Source of the DNA: Verpa conica
Lineage: Eukaryota > Ascomycota > Pezizomycetes > Pezizales > Morchellaceae
Reading direction: 5' to 3'
Length of the DNA: 64,000 bases
NCBI GenBank assembly: GCA_033030425.1
Contig: JAUFSD010000003.1
Location: forward strand, 1,612,001-1,676,000
Shown: positions 61,513 through 64,000 of the stretch, piece after piece
Layout: every line of letters starts with the position of its first letter
How positions within the stretch are numbered: position 1 is the stretch's first letter
The notes under the pieces: generated by a model
The model's input: the letters and a program-made list of their open reading frames with translations, nothing else
Databases searched by the model: none
What the model was told of the DNA's origin: nothing
Program-made: the position numbers and the translations under genes

Positions 61513-62193
61513 ATGCCTGGTGTTGTAAGTATCACCTCTACTCTCTCTTGTGCGTAAACTTCTAACATGCATTCCTCTAAATAGCCACCTAATGCTATGG
61601 GGCTCCTAAAAAAAGTGGGCCGTTCACTATTCGGTCGCAAGAAGAAGAGCAAGAAGCCCGCCGAAGAGGTCGAAGGGGCCGAAGGGGCCATATCCGGTGG
61701 GGAGTCATCGGCCGAAGCCGCCTCTCCAGTAGCCGCTGCCCCCATCGCCGCTGCCCCAGCTAGTGAGGCCACTCCAGCACCAGCTACTGGGGCCGAAGCC
61801 GCCCCGCCAGCACCAGCTACCGAAGATACTGCTACTCCACCAAATGAGACAACTAGAAGGCCTCCTGTACTAGCTGCACCCATAGAGACCATAACCCCTG
61901 CACCCGCTCCAGGTGTTGATGGTAAGATGCTGCTCTGCTGTGTCCGGTCTAAGAATTCCCTCCCCTTTCTTTTCTCGTTTCTTAAAAGAAGGAGAATGCA
62001 GGAGAGTGGTGTTTTGGGAAGCAATTACTACAGAATGCTGACTTTAATTTTAATAGCCCCCAAAAAAGAGGAAAGCGCACCCCCACCACAGCCGCCAGCT
62101 CCTGAGGCTCCTAAGGCCGGGTCTGCTCCTGTTGTGCCAGATGTAAAGCCAGAGGAGACGCCCACTCTCGCTGCCCCTACCGAGCAGAAATAA
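61513..62193 (+). CDS. Small Ala/Pro-rich protein with basic N-terminus
   Basis: Not recognised. Three exons: 61513-61524 (MPGV), 61585-61921, 62057-62193; phases close, 161 residues. After a basic, possibly amphipathic start (GLLKKVGRSLFGRKKKSKK) the protein is low-complexity Ala/Pro/Glu/Thr (APATGAEAAPPAPATED) ending PTLAAPTEQK. Splice signals are good (GTAAGT donor, AAATAG acceptor) and a CT-rich leader precedes the ATG, which support expression. The second intron (61922-62056, 135 bp) is stop-free and a multiple of three, so an unspliced 206-residue form could be made. Confidence 0.62.
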
Positions 62194-64000
62194 AATTTTC
62201 GCTTGTGAGCTAGATCTACGATTAGCTTTTTTTATTCTTCATTTCAAATTTGCTTTAGCGGCGGTTTTTTTAAGTAATATATCTCCTACGAGTTTTCATA
62301 ATGCATAATCCTTTCCCTTTTTGATTTCTTGGGTTAATGGGGGCTTTCAGCCTATTTCTCTTGCGAATAATGTGATCTGAGATTGTCTCTACTGAGAGTC
62401 AGTTCATATATCCTATTTTCGGTCTTGTTTTATCCTTTTTGGGCGCGGGTTTGGAGGGGGGTCTTCTCTATGTAATTAGGATGGGATGACAGGCTCGCAA
62501 AAATCAATGATATGGATGGACAAAAGTTCTTTCATAGAAGCCTAACTTCCGTCGGGCGAATATGAGCTTATTTTGAACCTACATATAGTATGCTTTACTG
62601 CATAGAGCAAGCATAGAGATTAGAATTTAATCTATTATATGTATATGTACATCATATGTGCATGTATGCGTGTATGCACTAGATTACCTTTCTAGCTACT
62701 TGCTTGATATATTAAACCTGGTCTTGATACTGCATGTTGTAACCTGTTATGCTTATTGAGTAGCTTTAAGTTTCATGCCTAGAAAACGGCTGAAGCTTCG
62801 ATCAAAGCCTTGCTCCTTTTAGCGCGCTTAATCCTTATTAACGCTAACCAGCTAGTAGCATTTTTAGTGTAGATTGAGCACGTCTTCGATATCGTCGCCT
62901 TTGATCTTCGACTTGCGACTACACCTGGGATATAAAATGTGTCTTTCTATTTGCGGTATAATTGTCAAAAATCACTCCTTATATAAGATTAAAAACTTAA
63001 AAAACATTTTTAGTATCAGAGCATATAGGTATAGACCATATAAGAGAGTATCATAAGAGAGTATCAGGTGCCACGTTTACGAGTTTTTTTATTTATTTAA
63101 CTCATTAATTACGTTTACGAGTTATAAATAGTCAAAATTACTAACAACCTATAGTAGCTCCTATAACCACTCCATAATTTTTTTTTGGTTAGCTGGAAGC
63201 AGACCTGGCAGCAGTGATGCGTTTATAAATCAGATAGGTCAGTCAACTTTGGTGCTAACTTTGTACTATATACTTGTGCTGATACCTATAACTAGTACCT
63301 CTAGTAAATACGTGTTCTAGTTTTCGATGACTCAGATACCGTGAGACGCTGGCTTTATGATTTTTTCTGCATTAGTGATTTTAGATTAGGTGACTGCTAA
63401 CTAATCAGAGCTGATTAGTATATATATAACTAACCACTAGTGCTCTAAACTAGGGTATGTATGAGAAATCTATCTCAGGTGGTGTTAAATGAATGGATGA
63501 ATAAATTATAAATACATGAAGCCCTTGGGCTATGGTATTTAGAACCCAAATACTGTAAACAAAAACAAAACAAAAACAAAAACAAAAAACAAAAAACAAT
63601 CAACGCAAAACAAAACTTAAACACCTCTTCATTTCATTTCATCACTGGTCTCCTTCTTCACTTATATCCTTCCACAGAACCCCCCCCCCAGCCCCATTAC
63701 TCCTCCGGCTCAGGTGGTGTTGAGGTACCTTAGGTTGTACAAAATTATCCAATATTCTAAACTTTTAGTAGCTTAATTTTCTCTGCTCAGGAAAACGATC
63801 AATAAAAGGGTGTCAGATTTATTTATTTATAATTAATTCTATTCCAATAAACCTTAAAATAAAATTGCTATTCCTGTCATGGTTGAATTCCAAGATTATT
63901 ATATAAAAAAAGAGCTAAGCTATTATGAAGTAGGCATTGCAGTGTGTAATAGTCTTCACTTTAGGGAAACACCTAACCTAACCCACATCTGTATACAGCA
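62194..64000. other. AT-rich right-edge stretch
   Basis: 3' flank of the small gene, then AT-rich DNA with no supported exon. It contains an (ATTC)n-tailed insertion at 63487-63708 and a CAAAA-rich tract within it. Confidence 0.55.
63474..63721 (-). mobile_element. (ATTC)n-tailed retroposon, 222 bp, with 13-bp target duplication
   Basis: CTCAGGTGGTGTT is perfectly repeated at 63474-63486 and 63709-63721. The 222 bp between them, read on the minus strand, end with AAATACCATAGC, GGGCTTCATG and an ATTC-type tail (positions 63540 down to 63487) directly against the left repeat, where a retroposon 3' end should be. The body contains a TTTTG-rich tract (63555-63617) and a G-run (63681-63690). This is the longest copy of the family in the window. 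No coding capacity. Confidence 0.62.

Noticed and set aside
63690..63730. C-terminus-like TSTPPEPEE at the right edge (minus)
   Set aside because: The piece overlaps one copy of the 13-bp target duplication, and the upstream sequence is AT-rich without a convincing exon.

Overview
The window is nuclear DNA of a filamentous ascomycete (Pezizomycotina). The evidence is many short introns (mostly 50-100 bp, GT/GTATGT donors, CTAAC/CTGAC-like branch sites), intron-split housekeeping genes of fungal type, a Yap1/AP-1 factor with both redox cysteine clusters, a fungal sulfite reductase alpha subunit, and a split tRNA-Lys. The class is not fixed by anything I can see. Gene islands separated by long AT-rich repeat-bearing deserts would suit Pezizomycetes (truffle-like genomes), but that is inference.

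Layout. Left edge (1-749): an unrecognised gene runs off the window on the minus strand. 750-5071 is desert. 5.07-10.85 kb holds two minus-strand genes, a membrane-anchored GH5 exo-1,3-beta-glucanase (exgD type) and an STK32/YANK-type AGC kinase. 10.85-21.8 kb is a promoter tract followed by a 9-kb desert with foldback elements. 21.8-43.8 kb is the dense island: ubc8 (-), panB (+), a PAP2 lipid phosphatase (-), med7 (+), ade13 (-), met10 (+), PTPA/rrd1 (+) and a 1,345-residue coiled-coil protein (+). 44.3 kb has an intron-containing tRNA-Lys(UUU), and 46.2-48.5 kb the Yap1/AP-1 gene (-). 50-55.5 kb is another desert. 55.5-62.2 kb holds spf30 (+), gpn3 (-), rrp42 (+) and a small Ala/Pro-rich gene (+). 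The last 1.8 kb is desert again.

Most genes are unrelated housekeeping functions: cell wall, signalling, ubiquitin, pantothenate, phospholipid, Mediator, purine, sulfur, PP2A, oxidative stress, splicing, Pol II assembly and exosome. Several pairs share short divergent promoters (PAP2/med7 213 bp, gpn3/rrp42 185 bp, ubc8/panB 873 bp, ade13/met10 881 bp). I see no biosynthetic cluster, defence island or new multi-gene system.

The most unusual material is mobile. (1) A 473-bp retroposon-like insertion at 34.5-35.0 kb is bounded by a perfect 15-bp direct repeat and has a poly(A) tail. (2) A dispersed family of mostly 5'-truncated insertions ends in (ATTC)n, with target duplications still readable at several copies. 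(3) Three foldback (MITE-like) elements have 29-35-bp arms. Gene-model oddities are a one-base deletion at a ubc8 splice donor, a GC-AG intron in gpn3, an 8-nt exon in ubc8, and stop-free introns whose retention would give alternative proteins in AP-1, the coiled-coil gene and the small Ala/Pro-rich gene. All splice sites were assigned by eye from reading-frame continuity and protein-family knowledge; no transcript or database search was available.
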